From positions 1 to 6,665 of the forward strand of contig CAMRVW010000113.1 of assembly GCA_947054185.1 (NCBI GenBank): a stretch of DNA of 6,665 nucleotides, in the 5' to 3' direction. Below, in pieces: positions 5,063 through 6,665 of this stretch (its first letter is position 1; the number at the start of each line of letters is the position of its first letter). Both the position numbers and the translations under genes were made by a program. This DNA is from an uncultured Rikenellaceae bacterium (GTDB lineage Bacteria > Bacteroidota > Bacteroidia > Bacteroidales > Rikenellaceae). The notes under the pieces are model-generated. The model had not been told where the DNA came from, did not search any database, and saw nothing but the letters and a program-made list of their open reading frames with translations.

Positions 5063-6205
5063 ATGTTTAAATTGGTTATTGCATCTTTGCTTATATTGAT
5101 GATTGTGGCAGACGTATATATTTATAGTCGTTATATAAGGTCTGCAAGGCGTTGGGTGAAGTGTTTGTGGTGGCTGCCATTGGCCTTGGTGGTGGCATGG
5201 TTGGCATACATGGCGTTTCCGCATGTGATGGGCAGGCTCGACGGGTTGGTCGTGATATTCTTCCTGTGCATGGTATCGGCAAAAGTGATATTCATGTTGT
5301 TTTCGATAACAGGGTCGTGCATAAGGCCGTTAAGGCGCTTTTTCATCGGGGCAGGGATTACGGTGGCATCGGTGATGGTCGCAATGGTGGCATATGCCTG
5401 TTTTATAGGTACGAGAAAGTTTGTCACAAAGACCGTGGTGGTGGAATCGGCAGATTTGCCGCAGGCGTTTGACGGTTACAGGATAGTTCATTTCTCTGAC
5501 ATGCACATAGGTTCGTGGAGAAGTGAGCCGGAGATGGTGGACAGCATTGTGGCTCTGATTAACCGTCAGAAGGCCGACATGGTGTTGTTTACAGGCGACC
5601 TGGTCAACAGCACATCGTCGGAGTTGGATGGGTTCGGTCCGGTGCTTGCCACGGTAAAGGGACGGGACGGCGTCTTTTCGGTGTTGGGCAATCATGACTA
5701 TTGCGACTATCACCATTGGCCGACAGAGCAGCAGAGGCTTGCCGATGTGGAGGCTGTTAAATCGTTTCAGCGCGCCATTGGATGGAGATTGCTCAACAAT
5801 GAGAACGTAACCATAAGGCGCGGGCTTGACAGCATTGTCCTGATAGGCGTCGAGAACTGGGGCGAGCCTCCTTTCCCCCGCCATGGCGATATTGGCATCG
5901 CGTCGGAGGGCGTCGACAGTGTGGCTTACAAGATTTTGATGACGCACAATCCGCGTCACTGGCTCAGCAGCGTGAAAGACAACGGCTCCAACGACATTGA
6001 CCTCACCCTGTCGGGACACACTCACGCAATGCAGCTGCGCATAGCCGGGTACTCCCCTGCCGCAATGCGTTATCCTCAATGGGGAGGTTTATATCGTGTC
6101 GGCAAAAAAGCAATACATGTAAACCCGGGTGTCGGTCAGATAGTCCCTTTCCGATTCGGAGCCTGGCCGGAAGTATCCGTAATAACACTAAAGCGGGCGG
6201 AGTGA
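5063..6205 (+). CDS. Membrane-anchored calcineurin-like metallophosphoesterase
   Basis: This is a 380-residue protein of the dimetal phosphoesterase superfamily (YkuE/YaeI-like group). The N-terminal 115 residues hold about four membrane segments (near 3-21, 36-52, 60-80 and 95-115). Basic clusters follow segment one (R23 to K33) and segment three (R88 to R92), so by the positive-inside rule the catalytic domain faces the periplasm. All metal-binding motifs are present from 137 on: SDMHIG (D146, H148), FTGDLVN (D179, N182), LGNHDY (N210, H211), MTHNP (H295) and SGHTHAMQ (H319, H321). The enzyme should be active with two divalent metals. The substrate is not evident; phospholipid-related or lipid A precursor substrates are known for relatives. 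The start at 5063 gives the full first membrane segment; no clear ribosome binding site is present. It is a likely single-gene unit after the fabG terminator. A more specific name is not justified. Confidence 0.9.
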   Translation: MFKLVIASLLILMIVADVYIYSRYIRSARRWVKCLWWLPLALVVAWLAYMAFPHVMGRLDGLVVIFFLCMVSAKVIFMLFSITGSCIRPLRRFFIGAGITVASVMVAMVAYACFIGTRKFVTKTVVVESADLPQAFDGYRIVHFSDMHIGSWRSEPEMVDSIVALINRQKADMVLFTGDLVNSTSSELDGFGPVLATVKGRDGVFSVLGNHDYCDYHHWPTEQQRLADVEAVKSFQRAIGWRLLNNENVTIRRGLDSIVLIGVENWGEPPFPRHGDIGIASEGVDSVAYKILMTHNPRHWLSSVKDNGSNDIDLTLSGHTHAMQLRIAGYSPAAMRYPQWGGLYRVGKKAIHVNPGVGQIVPFRFGAWPEVSVITLKRAE

Positions 6206-6214
6206 CGGTCTCGG

Positions 6215-6270
6215 TTTGCCGAAACGGCCGTGATTTGCGGAACTGCCGTTTAAGGTTTGCGGGAACTGCC
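6215..6270. repeat. Short array of about 20-bp units after the phosphoesterase gene
   Basis: Three related units start at TTTGC: 6215 (TTTGCCGAAACGGCCG), 6234 (TTTGCGGAACTGCCG) and 6256 (TTTGCGGGAACTGCC). The last two differ by one inserted G over 14-15 bases. Steps are 19 and 22. The array lies within the 3' untranslated region and is another example of short degenerate repeats filling a spacer in this window. Confidence 0.55.
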
Positions 6271-6291
6271 TCCGGCGGCCCTTCCGGGGGA

Positions 6292-6320
6292 GGGGTCACG
6301 GACCCCGTTTTGATATTTTT
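6292..6320 (+). terminator. Weak intrinsic terminator after the phosphoesterase gene
   Basis: GGGGTC at 6292-6297 and GACCCC at 6301-6306 make a 6-bp GC-rich stem with a 3-base loop ACG, followed by GTTTTGATATTTTT. The T-run is interrupted, so efficiency is uncertain. The stop codon is 87 bases upstream. Confidence 0.5.
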
Positions 6321-6344
6321 GAGGACAAACTAAGAACAGAAGTA

Positions 6345-6407
6345 CGAGAAATAGATGTAAAGGTGTTTCGACTGGGGTCTCACACCTTTACATCTATTTC
6401 TCGTTTT
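6345..6407 (+). terminator. Very long perfect hairpin with short T-run
   Basis: Positions 6345-6366 and 6382-6403 are perfect 22-bp inverted repeats (the left arm begins CGAGAAATAGATG), and A6344/T6404 add one pair. The 15-base apical region can form a further GAC/GTC stem (6370-6372 with 6377-6379) around TGGG. TTTT at 6404-6407 follows on the plus strand; the minus strand has no T-run. The most likely role is the main terminator of the phosphoesterase transcript, as a backup to the hairpin at 6292. The perfect, AT-rich stem is longer than a terminator needs, so a small mobile or recombination-related inverted repeat is a second possibility. Confidence 0.7.
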
Positions 6408-6522
6408 CGGCCCCGGGGATTGAGTTCCTAAAAGGATGTCAAACATGGGCCATGTCTCTCGACGGAAAGGGTGTGGAGGCAGGGCGGAAAACAATAAGGC
6501 AGGTGGACAGCAACCACCTGCA
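6408..6522. other. Spacer without recognised gene; 8-bp hairpin
   Basis: I see no gene between the long hairpin and the right GC-rich element. GCAGGTGG at 6499-6506 and CCACCTGC at 6514-6521 form a perfect 8-bp stem with a 7-base loop, ending one base before the element begins at 6523. No T-run follows. A 26-codon frame from the ATG at 6445 has no other support. Confidence 0.5.
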
Positions 6523-6645
6523 TGACGGAGAGCGGGCCGGAGACTGCGGAGGGCAAGGCGGGGAGGTAATGGACGGTGGGAGTGATTAGGCGGGCGGCGA
6601 GGTCTTGGAATGCTCTGCGGGGTGCGGCCCTCCGTGGGGGGATTT
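6523..6645. repeat. GC-rich dispersed element, right copy
   Basis: This stretch matches the left copy (104-274) in the same order: TGACGGAG (6523-6530), a GGGCCGGAG block, GCAAGGCGGGGAGGT, one 21-bp unit at 6557-6577, TGCTCTGC (6611-6618) and CCCTCCGTGGGGGG. It has one tandem unit where the left copy has three. The paired hairpins of the left copy are not clearly preserved before the window ends. It may lie upstream of a gene just outside the window. Confidence 0.65.
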
Positions 6646-6665
6646 CCTGCCCACCGCGAGGTGCG

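Overview
The window looks like ordinary chromosome from a member of the Bacteroidota, most likely Bacteroidales (a Muribaculaceae-like gut lineage is my guess). The evidence is two good matches to the Bacteroidota promoter -7 box TAnnTTTG, the lack of Shine-Dalgarno sequences before the genes (starts are preceded by A-rich sequence), and protein sequences typical of that phylum. There is no phage, transposase, CRISPR, rRNA or tRNA signal.

Layout, left to right. Positions 1-84 hold the first 28 codons of a minus-strand gene that runs off the left edge; it begins with a signal-peptide or membrane-anchor sequence. A 610-base spacer (85-694) carries a GC-rich structured element with a 3.3-copy 21-bp tandem repeat, two hairpins, a degenerate 17-bp repeat array, and a good promoter for ruvA. 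ruvA (695-1297, Holliday-junction DNA-binding subunit) is followed 69 bp later by a 736-residue PiT-family phosphate permease with a fused PhoU-like C-terminal domain (1367-3577), probably on the same transcript. A 490-base spacer (3578-4067) starts with a candidate promoter, continues as a G-rich degenerate repeat array and ends at fabG (4068-4811, 3-oxoacyl-ACP reductase). fabG has a textbook terminator. A third repeat array (about 4892-5035) precedes a membrane-anchored metallophosphoesterase (5063-6205). The last 460 bases hold a short repeat array, a weak and a very long terminator-like hairpin, and a second copy of the GC-rich element from the left end.

The genes do not form one pathway. 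They are housekeeping functions (recombination repair, phosphate uptake, fatty-acid synthesis, phosphoesterase) in three or four transcription units. I see no convincing new multi-gene system. The unusual part is the spacers. Each long one carries a degenerate short-period array, three of them built around the same AAAGCC/GGCTTT core, and the two window ends carry related copies of a GC-rich element that differ by two tandem units.
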